From the NCBI GenBank assembly GCA_040752255.1, contig JBFMFD010000089.1, forward strand, positions 1 to 11,149: a stretch of 11,149 bases of DNA. Reading direction: 5' to 3'. Shown one piece after another: positions 1-7,501 of this stretch. The notes beneath the pieces were generated by a model that saw only the letters and a program-made list of their open reading frames with translations, was not told where the DNA came from and ran no database searches. The stretch is from J051 sp040752255 (GTDB lineage Bacteria > Armatimonadota > Fimbriimonadia > Fimbriimonadales > ATM1). The first letter of the stretch is position 1, and each line of letters starts with the position of its first letter. Both the position numbers and the translations under genes were made by a program.

Positions 1-2
1 TG

Positions 3-1346
3 AATGCGCCCGGCGTGGTCACTCACACCGCCCAAGGCCGAGCGGTTGTAACGCCGCCCGTTGAAGGGAAGGTTACGCGCTTGGTGGCCACCATCGGAGA
101 TCGCGTTCGGCAGGGGGAACCACTGGCAATCATCGAATCGGCCGACCTCGCTGAAGCGGTTTCTGCCATGACTGAGGCTCAGAGCAGACGCTTCTCGTCT
201 GAGGCCGATCTTCGACAGGCTGAGTCGGAATTCCAGCTCAGCACAGCGCGCCTGCGGACCGCCCAGGGCGTGCTTTCTCGGCAACTGGAGCTTGCCCGGG
301 CCGGGGCCTTTAGCCAGCCCTCCCTACAGGAAGCCGAGAAGGAGTTGAACGAAGCCGAGTCCGAGTTGGAGAGCGCCCAGAAAGAGGAGGTCGTCCACCG
401 AGCGCAGCTCGAAAGGGCCGAGCGCCTATTCACGCTGGACCTCATCTCCCGCTCAGAGCTTGAGCAGGCGCGGCTAGAGGTTGAGCAGGATCGAATTCGC
501 CAGGAGAAAGCCAAGCGCCAAATTGAGATTGCGCGAAAGGCCTACGAACGTGAAAAGCAGATCGCCGAGCAGGGTATTCTGACGGCGAAAGAGGTCCAGG
601 CGGCGGAGGCCGAGGTTCGAGCGGCGAGCCTGGAGCAGCAAAAGGCTCGGATCGCTGTCGAAGCAGCCCGAGCCGCTCTGCAAGGTGCGAGGAAGGGTGA
701 ACAGAGCGCTCAAGCCACATACGCCGCTCTGAAGGGCAGCGGGAATCGAGCAAGCGGCAGATTCGTCACCATCGTCGCCCCTATAGACGGTACCGTTGCA
801 GAGCGGAAGGTCAGCGTCGGCCAAGCCGTCGAGCGTTCCACCGAGCTATTCGAGGTGGACAACCTGCAGACCGTTTGGGTGACGGCTAGCGTCCCGGAAC
901 GACAAATCGCTCAAGTCAGTCGTGGCGCTGCCGTGACGCTGACAACGACCGCCTACAAGGGTCGTACCTTCCGGGGAATCGTCCAGGTGCTGGGCTCGCG
1001 GCTGGACCCTCACACGGGCACAATGCCCGTTCAGTGCCTGGTGCTGAACTCAGAAGGGCTCCTTCGGCCGGACATGTTCGCGCAAGTGATCATCGGGGTG
1101 GGTTCCACATCGCTCGCACTTGCTGTCCCAGAGGCTGCCCTCGTGAGGGAGGGTGAGGAGTCGTTCGTCTACATCGAGGAAGCCAAGAACATATATTACA
1201 GAAAGGCCGTCAAGATCGGCCGCTCCCAGGGCGGGATGTTGGAAGTCCTGAGCGGCTTGGGAGAGGGCGACCGAGTCGTGACCAAGGGCGCGTTCGTGCT
1301 CAATAGCGAAGCTCAGAAAGGTGAGCTCAAGGGGCATGCCGACTAA
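3..1346 (+). CDS. CzcB-like RND efflux periplasmic adaptor (membrane fusion protein), 5'-partial
   Basis: Periplasmic adaptor that links an inner-membrane RND pump to an outer-membrane TolC-type channel. The reading frame is open to the left edge, so the start and signal peptide lie outside the window. The GTG at 15 is only an internal codon. Counting residues from that codon, a first lipoyl half lies at about 12-42 (VTPPVEGKV, GDRVRQGEPL), a long helical region at about 45-245, and the second lipoyl half at about 250-280 (VAPIDGTV, VSVGQAVE). A beta-barrel domain follows to about 362, then a membrane-proximal domain to the end (VPEAALV, LGEGDRVVTKGAF). The helical region holds three copies of the adaptor tip motif, at Ser100, Ser145 and Thr190, exactly 45 residues apart, which is unusual. 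The stop overlaps the start of the pump gene (TAATG). The pump type suggests divalent metal export. Adaptor assignment is firm; substrate is inferred. Confidence 0.93.
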   Translation, partial: NAPGVVTHTAQGRAVVTPPVEGKVTRLVATIGDRVRQGEPLAIIESADLAEAVSAMTEAQSRRFSSEADLRQAESEFQLSTARLRTAQGVLSRQLELARAGAFSQPSLQEAEKELNEAESELESAQKEEVVHRAQLERAERLFTLDLISRSELEQARLEVEQDRIRQEKAKRQIEIARKAYEREKQIAEQGILTAKEVQAAEAEVRAASLEQQKARIAVEAARAALQGARKGEQSAQATYAALKGSGNRASGRFVTIVAPIDGTVAERKVSVGQAVERSTELFEVDNLQTVWVTASVPERQIAQVSRGAAVTLTTTAYKGRTFRGIVQVLGSRLDPHTGTMPVQCLVLNSEGLLRPDMFAQVIIGVGSTSLALAVPEAALVREGEESFVYIEEAKNIYYRKAVKIGRSQGGMLEVLSGLGEGDRVVTKGAFVLNSEAQKGELKGHAD

Positions 1347-4300
1347 TGCTTGACCATCTGCTGCGCTTCAGCCTTTCGCAAAGGCTTCTCATAATCGCCA
1401 GCACCGTGCTGCTCGCGCTCTCTGGATATCTCTCTTGGCAGAGCCTGAATCTGGACGCCGTGCCGGATATCACCACTAACCAGGTGCAGATCAACACCGA
1501 GACGGGCGGCCTCGGACCGGAGGAGGTCGAGCGGCTCGTCACCTTCCCCATCGAGACCGCAATGGCTGGTCTTCCCGGCGTTTTGGGCACGCGGTCCCTC
1601 AGCCAATACGGGCTCTCACAGGTCACCGTGACCTTCGAGGACTCGGTGGACATCTTCTTCGCGCGGCAGCTCGTCAATGAGCGGCTAGGACGAGTGCGCG
1701 AGGATATCCCCGATAGGGTCTCCTCCCCCCAGATGGGTCCGGTCTCCACCGGCTTGGGCGACATCTACATGTTTGCTTTGGAAAGTGAGACTCGCTCCCC
1801 TATCGAACTGCGGACCATCATGGACTGGCAGATCGCCCCTCAGCTTCGAGGAGTGAAGGGCGTTGCGGAAGTGAACGTCGCGGACGGCAGCGTGAAGCAA
1901 TACGAGGTTGTTGTGGACCCCTACCGCCTGGCCTCGCTCGGGCTTGGAATCGGCGATCTGGTCGATGCGCTGGAAAGAAACAACCAAAATGCCGGCGGTG
2001 GCGTGATGGATAAGGCTGGCGAAAGGGTGCTTATCCGCAGCGTGGGAATGGCTTCCAGCGAGGAGGACATAGAGCGCATCGTGGTCGCCACGGAGGACGG
2101 CACGCCGATCCTTGTGCGAGACCTCGGCGAAGTTCGTACCGGCATCCCCGTGCTTACCGGGATCAGCTCAAGAGACGGCAAGGAAGCGCTGGTTGCCATC
2201 GCAATGATGCTCAAGGGCGCGAACGGGCGGACGGTTGCGGATGCTGTGGACGCCAAGCTCAGCGAAATCAGGGCGCAGCTTCCAAAAGACGTGACGCTGA
2301 CGACGGTCTACGATCGTTCGGAGGTGGTCAACGAAACTGTGAACACGGTTTTTAAGAATCTGGGCGAGGGCGCACTGCTGACCGTCGTGGTCCTGCTGCT
2401 CTTATTGGGCAACTGGCGGGCCTCCCTGATTGTCTGCGTCTTGATTCCCCTGTCGATGCTCGTTGCCGCAATCGGCATGACCCGCTTTGAAATCTCGGGC
2501 AACCTGATGAGCCTTGGGGCAATCGACTTCGGCCTGATTGTGGACGGCGCGGTCTTCATGATGGAGAACATTGTGCGCCGCGTGGCCGAGGCGAGGGAGC
2601 ACGCCACGCAGCCCCTCAGCAGTGACCACTTGCGCCAGGTCGTCTCCGAGGCTTCGCGAGAAGTCTCGCGCCCGGTGCTGTTCGCCGTTACGATCATCAC
2701 GGTCGTCTACCTGCCGATCCTCGCGCTCGAGGGTACTGAGGGCAAGATGTTCCGGCCGATGGCCTACACCGTAGTGTTCTGCCTACTTGCCGCTCTGATG
2801 CTCACACTTACCTTCCTTCCCGCTGCGGCCTCGATGTGGCTTTCGCGGGACACGAAAGAGAAGCGCAACCTCATCATGGAGTTCGCTCACAAGCTTTACG
2901 TTCCTACGTTGATCTTTGCTTTGAGGAGGCGGGTGGTCGTGGTCTCTCTCGCCGGTTTGCTCGTTGTGGGAAGCGGCTGGCTCTTCACCAAACTCGGTTC
3001 GGAGTTCATCCCGACGCTGGACGAGGGGGACCTGGTGGTCCAGCAGATTCGGGCTCGCACGGTAAATGCTGAGGAGACCTTGAGGCTGGTTACGGCAGCC
3101 GAGCGAAAGGTCAAGGAGATCCCAGAGGTCATCACGATGTTTTCTCGTAGCGGCACGTCGGAAGTGGCTAGCGATCCCATGCCAATCAGCATGACCGATT
3201 CGTTCATCATGCTCAAAAAGCGCAAAGACTGGAGGCCCGGACTCACGAAGGAGAAGCTGCTCGAAGAGATCCAGGAGAAGGTCGAGCGGGTTCCCGGGCA
3301 GGGATATAACTTCTCCCAGCCCATCGAGCTTCGCTTCAACGAGCTGATCTCGGGTGTTAAGGCCGACATCGGCATCAAGGTTTTTGGCGAGGACCTCACA
3401 ATTCTGAAGCAGAAAGCAGACGAAATCGCGGCTGTGGTTCGCGCTATTCCGGGGGCGGCGGACGTCGAAGTCGAGCAAGTGGACGCGATACCGGTCCTCC
3501 AGATGGACATCGATCGCGAAGCCATCGCCCGCTATGGCGTCAGCGTCTCAGCCATCCAGCAGCTTATCAGTGCCGCGCTCGGACGAGAAGAAATCGGCCA
3601 GATCATCGAAGGCGACAAGCGCTTCGCCCTGACAGTCCGCCTCCCGGAGCAGGTGCAAAACGACGCGGAGGCGGTCTCCGCGCTGCCCGTCAAGACCGAG
3701 TCAGGCGAAAGCGTCCTGCTATCAACCCTGGCGCACATCGAGTACAAACCGGCACCCGCGCAGATCAGCCGCGAGATGGGCAAGCGCCGCGTCGTCGTGC
3801 AGATGAATGTTCGCGGAAGAGACCTCGGCTCGTTCGTCGAGGAGGCACGGTCGGCGATTCGCAGCAAGGTTGATCTCCCAGAAGGTTACTACGTGACCTG
3901 GGGAGGGCAGTTCGAAAACCTCCAGCGCGCCTCGGCACGGCTTGCCATCGTCGTGCCGATCGCCCTGGCACTGATTTTCTCGCTGCTCTTCATGACATTT
4001 GGCTCGATGCGCCATGCGTTGCTCATCTTCACGGGCGTTCCGCTCGCGGTGACGGGCGGCGTGTTCGCGCTTTGGTTCCGGGGAATGCCCTTTAGTATTT
4101 CAGCGGGAGTCGGATTTATTGCCCTTTCCGGCGTGGCGATCCTGAGCGGCGTGGTCATGGTCTCTGGTATGAACATGCTGCGCGACGAAGGGCTTTCGGT
4201 CCTGGATGCCGTGAAAGAAGGTGCGCAACAGCGACTGCGGCCGGTGCTGATGACCGCACTCGTGGCAGCGCTCGGTTTCATCCCCATGGCGGTAAACACG

Positions 4301-4441
4301 GGGCTCGGCTCGGAGGTTCAGCGTCCGCTGGCCACGGTCGTGATCGGCGGCATCGTCTCCGCGACGCTGCTCACGCTCGTCGCTTTGCCCGTCCTGTACA
4401 CATGGTTCGAGAAGGAGCGCCCCAAGGAGGTCGAAGTCTGA
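1346..4441 (+). CDS. czcA: CzcA-like heavy-metal efflux RND transporter
   Basis: Proton-driven inner-membrane RND pump of the heavy-metal efflux (HME) family, 1031 residues, the usual length. It has an N-terminal membrane helix at about 13-30, a first periplasmic domain (LDAVPDITTNQVQI), helices 2-6 at about 340-500, the GSEFIPTLDEGDL motif at about 551-563, a second periplasmic domain, and helices 8-12 at about 920-1020. The proton-relay motif in helix 4 reads DFGLIVDGAVFMMEN, with Asp394, Asp400 and Glu407 spaced as in CzcA. This motif form belongs to divalent-cation (Co/Zn/Cd/Ni) pumps rather than the Cu/Ag CusA type. The precise metal cannot be read from sequence. It starts on the stop codon of the adaptor gene and its own TGA overlaps the next ATG, so the three genes are probably translationally coupled. 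The symbol denotes the subfamily, not a proven substrate. Confidence 0.95.
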   Translation: MLDHLLRFSLSQRLLIIASTVLLALSGYLSWQSLNLDAVPDITTNQVQINTETGGLGPEEVERLVTFPIETAMAGLPGVLGTRSLSQYGLSQVTVTFEDSVDIFFARQLVNERLGRVREDIPDRVSSPQMGPVSTGLGDIYMFALESETRSPIELRTIMDWQIAPQLRGVKGVAEVNVADGSVKQYEVVVDPYRLASLGLGIGDLVDALERNNQNAGGGVMDKAGERVLIRSVGMASSEEDIERIVVATEDGTPILVRDLGEVRTGIPVLTGISSRDGKEALVAIAMMLKGANGRTVADAVDAKLSEIRAQLPKDVTLTTVYDRSEVVNETVNTVFKNLGEGALLTVVVLLLLLGNWRASLIVCVLIPLSMLVAAIGMTRFEISGNLMSLGAIDFGLIVDGAVFMMENIVRRVAEAREHATQPLSSDHLRQVVSEASREVSRPVLFAVTIITVVYLPILALEGTEGKMFRPMAYTVVFCLLAALMLTLTFLPAAASMWLSRDTKEKRNLIMEFAHKLYVPTLIFALRRRVVVVSLAGLLVVGSGWLFTKLGSEFIPTLDEGDLVVQQIRARTVNAEETLRLVTAAERKVKEIPEVITMFSRSGTSEVASDPMPISMTDSFIMLKKRKDWRPGLTKEKLLEEIQEKVERVPGQGYNFSQPIELRFNELISGVKADIGIKVFGEDLTILKQKADEIAAVVRAIPGAADVEVEQVDAIPVLQMDIDREAIARYGVSVSAIQQLISAALGREEIGQIIEGDKRFALTVRLPEQVQNDAEAVSALPVKTESGESVLLSTLAHIEYKPAPAQISREMGKRRVVVQMNVRGRDLGSFVEEARSAIRSKVDLPEGYYVTWGGQFENLQRASARLAIVVPIALALIFSLLFMTFGSMRHALLIFTGVPLAVTGGVFALWFRGMPFSISAGVGFIALSGVAILSGVVMVSGMNMLRDEGLSVLDAVKEGAQQRLRPVLMTALVAALGFIPMAVNTGLGSEVQRPLATVVIGGIVSATLLTLVALPVLYTWFEKERPKEVEV
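4424..4430 (+). promoter_or_regulatory. Shine-Dalgarno for the PII-like gene
   Basis: AAGGAGG lies inside the last codons of the pump gene, 10 nt before the ATG at 4441. It supports this start over the ATG at 4402, which reads through the end of the pump gene in another frame and gives an N-terminus unlike any PII protein. Confidence 0.7.
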
Positions 4442-4752
4442 TGAAGGAAGTCAAAGCTCTCATCCAGCCGTTCAAGCTGGACGCAGTGCTGAACGCGCTG
4501 CACGAGGTCGGCAATCTGCCCGCGGTGGGGGTCTCAAGCGCCGAAGCGGTCGACACGCAGCACGACCTTTTCGAGCGCTGGCCCCGGGCGAAAATCGAGC
4601 TGATGGTGCCAGACGATCTCGTGGAAATCGTGGTCGCGGTGATTCAAACTGCGGCGCACACGGGCAACCCCGGCGACGGACGGATCTTTGTCATCCCGAT
4701 TGAGGATTGCGTGGTGATCCGGACGGGGGAGAGGGGAGGAAGCGCCAGGTAA
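4441..4752 (+). CDS. PII-like signalling protein linked to the metal efflux pump
   Basis: Small cytosolic protein of the GlnB/GlnK superfamily, 103 residues against about 112 for GlnB. The N-terminal strand MKEVKALIQPFKLDAVLNAL matches PII. So do KIELMVPDD (51-59), the nucleotide-binding B-loop TGNPGDGRIFV (74-84) and the C-loop IRTGE (93-97). The T-loop is about ten residues shorter than in GlnB: residues 31-50 replace the longer segment, and the uridylylated Tyr51 and its surroundings are missing. The ATP/ADP fold is therefore kept while classic uridylylation control is lost. Its ATG overlaps the pump stop (TGATG). I recall a PII subgroup described beside heavy-metal RND pumps (PII-NG), which this resembles. 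A role in sensing energy state or tuning the pump is inference. A general nitrogen-regulator role is less likely given the T-loop and context. Confidence 0.88.
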   Translation: MKEVKALIQPFKLDAVLNALHEVGNLPAVGVSSAEAVDTQHDLFERWPRAKIELMVPDDLVEIVVAVIQTAAHTGNPGDGRIFVIPIEDCVVIRTGERGGSAR

Positions 4753-4795
4753 CGATGCACCACAGCCGTCACGGGCAACAGTATGAGCGATTCGC

Positions 4796-6535
4796 TTAGC
4801 GCTGGGGCGGCTGCTCGTTGTCAATCGTGAACGGCACGATGAGCAGCATCATTTCGTCCGTCGTCTGCTCGCCCCAGGTAACCGGCTTCGGCGGGTTGTT
4901 TGGGTTGTTCGGGTTGTCCGTGCTGTTGTCGTATCTCGCCTCGACGCGGATCGTGCTGCCGCGCGGGATCTTCAGCGGCTCTTTGAACGCGTAGATGAAC
5001 TGCCAGTTGAACTCCCAGTCCTTCACCCACACAAGCGGAATTGTGGAGCCGTCCGGCTTCTCGACCCACGCCTTCATCTCTTTGCCAAGCAGGTGCATGT
5101 GCGGCATCGCGGCATACGCCGTGACGTCAGCCGGCACGGGGAAGCGCGCCGTAACCAGATGGTCCTTCTCGCCGGGCGGTATGCGGAACAGCGGGTTGGC
5201 AATCCAGGCGAGGCGAAGCGTCCGCCGCGGCGGCTCCTCAGCGAAATAGAGGGCGAGTTCAGTCTGGTCCTCCTCAGGCTTGCCGCTCTTGTGATAGTGC
5301 ACCTGGAGCACGACTGTAGTGCCCGGCTTCAATTCGAACGCTGTTCCCTCGGGCGAGAGGCGCGGCTGCAGGCCCGGCGCCCAGCCGCCGAGCGAGCCGC
5401 TCGGAGCGAAGCCGACTCCACCGAACGTTGTGTAGCCGGGCTGCCCATCGTTCTCTTTCTCCTCGAGAGCGATGGAACGCCCCTGCTCATCGAGGAACGC
5501 GATGACGTGGTGCACCACCTTGCGGTTGCCGGGACGCACGTCAATGGCTCGCACCCACTTCGTCTCTTTGAAGTCGGTCTTGAACACGAAGTTCCGATAG
5601 ACGTCTCGCCCCTCTCCGTCAAGCTTGAACGGCTTCGCAGCCTTGAGGATGAGGTCCGGCTTGCCGAGAAGCCAGCCTTCAGAGAACTTCGGCGGGGCAG
5701 GCTCGGCCTTGAGGTCGCCCCTCGGCGCGCCCGATGCCGACCACTCTTTCAGCGTTCGAATCTGGTCGTCGCTCAGGCGATTCTCGTCGTGGAACGAGTT
5801 GTAGCCTGCGACCGCCTTCCAGGGCGGCATTCGGTTCGTCTCCGTTGCCCACGCGATCATCGGCGCCCACTTCTTCGCTTCGTCGTACGAGGTGAGCGAA
5901 AAGGGCGCGACCTCTCCGGGACGATGGCAGGGCGTGCAGTGCTTGTAGAGAATCGGGGCAACGTGCTCGGCGTACGTGATGGGCGCGGAGCGCGCCGCCT
6001 CATCCCCCGGCAGCAGCATGCAGCCGAGTTCGACCGGCACTTCGGTGAACGCCGCATCCTTCTCCTGAACCAGTTTGTGGAGCACGTCGCGAGCGTACTG
6101 CACGGTCACGTTCTCATCGTTCTTGTTATCGTCGATCGGCCCGCGATACACCATGCGCCCTTGCTGATCGAAGATGACGACGGTTGGGATCATCGTGATG
6201 CCGTCAGCCTTCGCCTGCTTCGCGCCGTTGTCGAGCGAGGCGTCGAAGTGATAGCCGCGCTCCTTCGCGTAGCGGGCGACTCCGTCCACCGTCTCGAGAG
6301 CGTTAGGGAAGAGCGCCTCGAACCGAACGCCCTTCGGCTCGAATTCGCGGACGAGCGCCTGAATGCGAGGCGTGTACTTCGCCGCCACCGGGCAATCGGT
6401 GCTCAGGTAGATGCGAGCCGTCGCCGCAGGCGCTTTATCCTGGCGGCCGATCGGCGCCAGCCCGGCAACAGCCAGCAGGGCTGCCGCGGCCGTGCCCACG
6501 AGAAACAACGCGGTACTCCGTGTCGAAAAACCCAT
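4796..6535 (-). CDS. Exported thioredoxin-like/cytochrome c/copper type II monooxygenase (PHM-like) fusion protein
   Basis: Numbering is from the ATG at 6535 (579 residues). An export signal (MGFSTRSTALFLVG, then an Ala-rich core) spans about 1-29. A thioredoxin-like domain spans about 36-150, with a lone Cys48 (DCPVAAKY) in place of CXXC and a cis-Pro-like MIPTVVIF at about 115-122. A haem site CTPCH (200-204) follows, with NRMPPW (about 235-240) offering a distal Met. The C-terminal half is a peptidylglycine/dopamine-type copper monooxygenase: HH at 342-343 and HYH at 413-415 for the CuH site, HMH at 479-481 plus Met562 of TDEMM for CuM. All expected copper ligands appear present. The ATG at 6535 is preferred because a -10-like TAGAAT lies just upstream. 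A GTG at 6559 would add eight residues before the signal. An oxygen-dependent oxidation in the periplasm is inferred; substrate unknown. Confidence 0.85.
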   Translation of the reverse strand: MGFSTRSTALFLVGTAAAALLAVAGLAPIGRQDKAPAATARIYLSTDCPVAAKYTPRIQALVREFEPKGVRFEALFPNALETVDGVARYAKERGYHFDASLDNGAKQAKADGITMIPTVVIFDQQGRMVYRGPIDDNKNDENVTVQYARDVLHKLVQEKDAAFTEVPVELGCMLLPGDEAARSAPITYAEHVAPILYKHCTPCHRPGEVAPFSLTSYDEAKKWAPMIAWATETNRMPPWKAVAGYNSFHDENRLSDDQIRTLKEWSASGAPRGDLKAEPAPPKFSEGWLLGKPDLILKAAKPFKLDGEGRDVYRNFVFKTDFKETKWVRAIDVRPGNRKVVHHVIAFLDEQGRSIALEEKENDGQPGYTTFGGVGFAPSGSLGGWAPGLQPRLSPEGTAFELKPGTTVVLQVHYHKSGKPEEDQTELALYFAEEPPRRTLRLAWIANPLFRIPPGEKDHLVTARFPVPADVTAYAAMPHMHLLGKEMKAWVEKPDGSTIPLVWVKDWEFNWQFIYAFKEPLKIPRGSTIRVEARYDNSTDNPNNPNNPPKPVTWGEQTTDEMMLLIVPFTIDNEQPPQR

Positions 6536-6545
6536 AGTCGGTTGG

Positions 6546-6551
6546 ATTCTA
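6546..6551 (-). promoter_or_regulatory. -10-like hexamer TAGAAT immediately before the PHM fusion gene
   Basis: On the minus strand TAGAAT ends 10 nt before the ATG at 6535, with no Shine-Dalgarno site between. This fits transcription starting at or near the start codon (leaderless mRNA). No convincing -35 was found. Confidence 0.4.
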
Positions 6552-6583
6552 CCGAGCACCCCGTGCGCCCGGTTCCGACTGAG

Positions 6584-6631
6584 AGGACGTTTCGCACGGC
6601 GCTCTGTTCAGTACCCTGGGTCGAACGTCCT
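6584..6631. repeat. Imperfect inverted repeat between the SIMPL gene and the PHM fusion gene
   Basis: AGGACGTTTCG (6584-6594) and CGAACGTCCT (6622-6631) are complementary over 10 pairs with one bulged T, around a 27-nt spacer. On the minus strand no T-run follows the stem, so it is not a standard intrinsic terminator. It lies upstream of the TAGAAT element and could be an operator or an mRNA hairpin after the SIMPL gene. Confidence 0.4.
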
Positions 6632-6643
6632 GATTGGACGCAC

Positions 6644-7363
6644 TTACTTGATTGCGAAAGTAACCTCCACGCGGAGCGATGCCGTAACTTGCCCGGCGCT
6701 CACGGCGTCTTCGCCGGAACCGGCCATACCTTCCGCGAGTGCGGCTGCGTCGTACTTGTAGGCCGACTGGAAGTACGGCTCGCTCTCAACGACCGACGTT
6801 GGCTTGCCGATTGCCACGCCCAACGCCTTTGCCATTTGCTCCGCCTTCGCCTTCGCAGCGCCGACCGCCTCGTCGCGCGCCTGGCTTCTCAGCTTCTCGA
6901 CGTCCTCGATGGTGTAGGAGATGTTGCGCACGGTCGTGGCTCCGGCGGCGACTGCGGCGTCAATCACCTCGCCGGTGCGGTCCACCGGCCTTACCCGCAG
7001 GCGCACGATGTTCACCATGCGCCAGCCCGTTCGCCGGCCGTCCTTATCGAACGTCGCACCAAGCGAGTACTGGATGGTTTGGATGTCCTCGGCGGCAACG
7101 CCGTTCTCCTTTGCGGCGGCGATAACCTTCCCCATCACGTCGTCAACCTGTGCCCGAGCTGTGGTCGCTTGCGCCGCGCTGGCGGCGTGGCCGACCTCAA
7201 CGAGCGCCACATCGGGAGCCGCGCGGGCAATCGCGGTGCCAACAACGTGGATGCCCTCCGGCTGGTTCTCAAGGACGAGGCGTTGCGAGGCCGAGGGCTC
7301 GGCGCAACCTCCGGCCGCCAGGGCTGCGAAGCCGATACCAAGTGCAAACCATGTGGACTTCAT
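6644..7363 (-). CDS. SIMPL (DUF541) domain lipoprotein
   Basis: A 239-residue protein of the SIMPL/DUF541 family, whose members are periplasmic or outer-membrane proteins of poorly defined function, some linked to oxidative-stress tolerance. The N-terminus is a short basic stretch and hydrophobic core ending in a lipobox-like AGGC with Cys20, so a lipid-anchored protein is predicted. The rest matches the family: VVGTAIARAAPDVALVEV at about 40-57, the EDIQTIQYSLGATFDKDG segment at about 95-112, the VNIVRLRVRPVDRTGEVIDA segment, GATTVRNISYTIED, and an Ala/Lys-rich helix with GVAIGKPTSVVES. The start at 7363 is fixed by an AAGGAGG six nt upstream. The frame runs about 100 codons further upstream, but that stretch does not look like protein. 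It is co-directional with the PHM fusion gene 108 nt downstream. That gene seems to have its own promoter. Confidence 0.88.
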   Translation of the reverse strand: MKSTWFALGIGFAALAAGGCAEPSASQRLVLENQPEGIHVVGTAIARAAPDVALVEVGHAASAAQATTARAQVDDVMGKVIAAAKENGVAAEDIQTIQYSLGATFDKDGRRTGWRMVNIVRLRVRPVDRTGEVIDAAVAAGATTVRNISYTIEDVEKLRSQARDEAVGAAKAKAEQMAKALGVAIGKPTSVVESEPYFQSAYKYDAAALAEGMAGSGEDAVSAGQVTASLRVEVTFAIK

Positions 7364-7369
7364 CTGATT

Positions 7370-7376
7370 CCTCCTT
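7370..7376 (-). promoter_or_regulatory. Shine-Dalgarno of the SIMPL lipoprotein gene
   Basis: On the minus strand AAGGAGG sits 6 nt before the ATG at 7363. This near-perfect site sets the start and rejects the much longer upstream reading frame. Confidence 0.85.
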
Positions 7377-7416
7377 CCGCGCCGGTGGGTGTGGCGCCCT
7401 CGATTGTGGATTTCTT

Positions 7417-7433
7417 GTGCATAACCTGTGCAC
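7417..7433. promoter_or_regulatory. Dyad symmetric site upstream of the SIMPL gene
   Basis: GTGCA-(7 nt)-TGCAC forms a 17-bp dyad, and TGTGCA also occurs twice as direct repeats 11 bp apart (7416-7421, 7427-7432). It is about 55 bp upstream of the SIMPL start and about 35 bp upstream of the -35 of the divergent promoter at 7468-7496, a position where an operator could act on either side. Function is inferred from position and symmetry only. Confidence 0.35.
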
Positions 7434-7467
7434 TTCCGCATTTTGGACGCGAGGGGCGCAAATGGGG

Positions 7468-7496
7468 TTGCATCGAGGCGCCGAATCGGATACAGT
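7468..7496 (+). promoter_or_regulatory. Sigma70-like promoter for the structured RNA region
   Basis: TTGCAT (7468-7473) and TACAGT (7491-7496) are separated by exactly 17 nt, the optimal spacing. The -35 matches 3 of 6 consensus bases and the -10 matches 4 of 6. Predicted initiation at about 7501-7503 coincides with the first base of the closing helix of the candidate RNA, which strengthens both calls. Confidence 0.5.
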
Positions 7497-7501
7497 AGGC
7501 A

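Noticed and set aside
2783..3525. Two overlapping minus-strand open frames inside the pump gene (231 and 209 codons)
   Set aside because: Both are antisense to a clearly coding region and have no recognisable domain or ribosome site.
1346..4441. Cu/Ag (CusA-type) pump
   Set aside because: The helix 4 motif is DFGxxxDGA..EN, as in divalent-cation HME pumps, not the CusA form.
6536..6559. GTG start at 6559 for the PHM fusion gene
   Set aside because: It adds eight residues before a clean signal peptide, has no convincing ribosome site, and would place the TAGAAT element inside the coding region.
5093..7498. 801-codon open frame on the plus strand
   Set aside because: It runs antisense through both the PHM fusion and SIMPL genes, has Arg/Leu/His-heavy composition with no domain, and reflects GC-rich codon bias opposite real genes.
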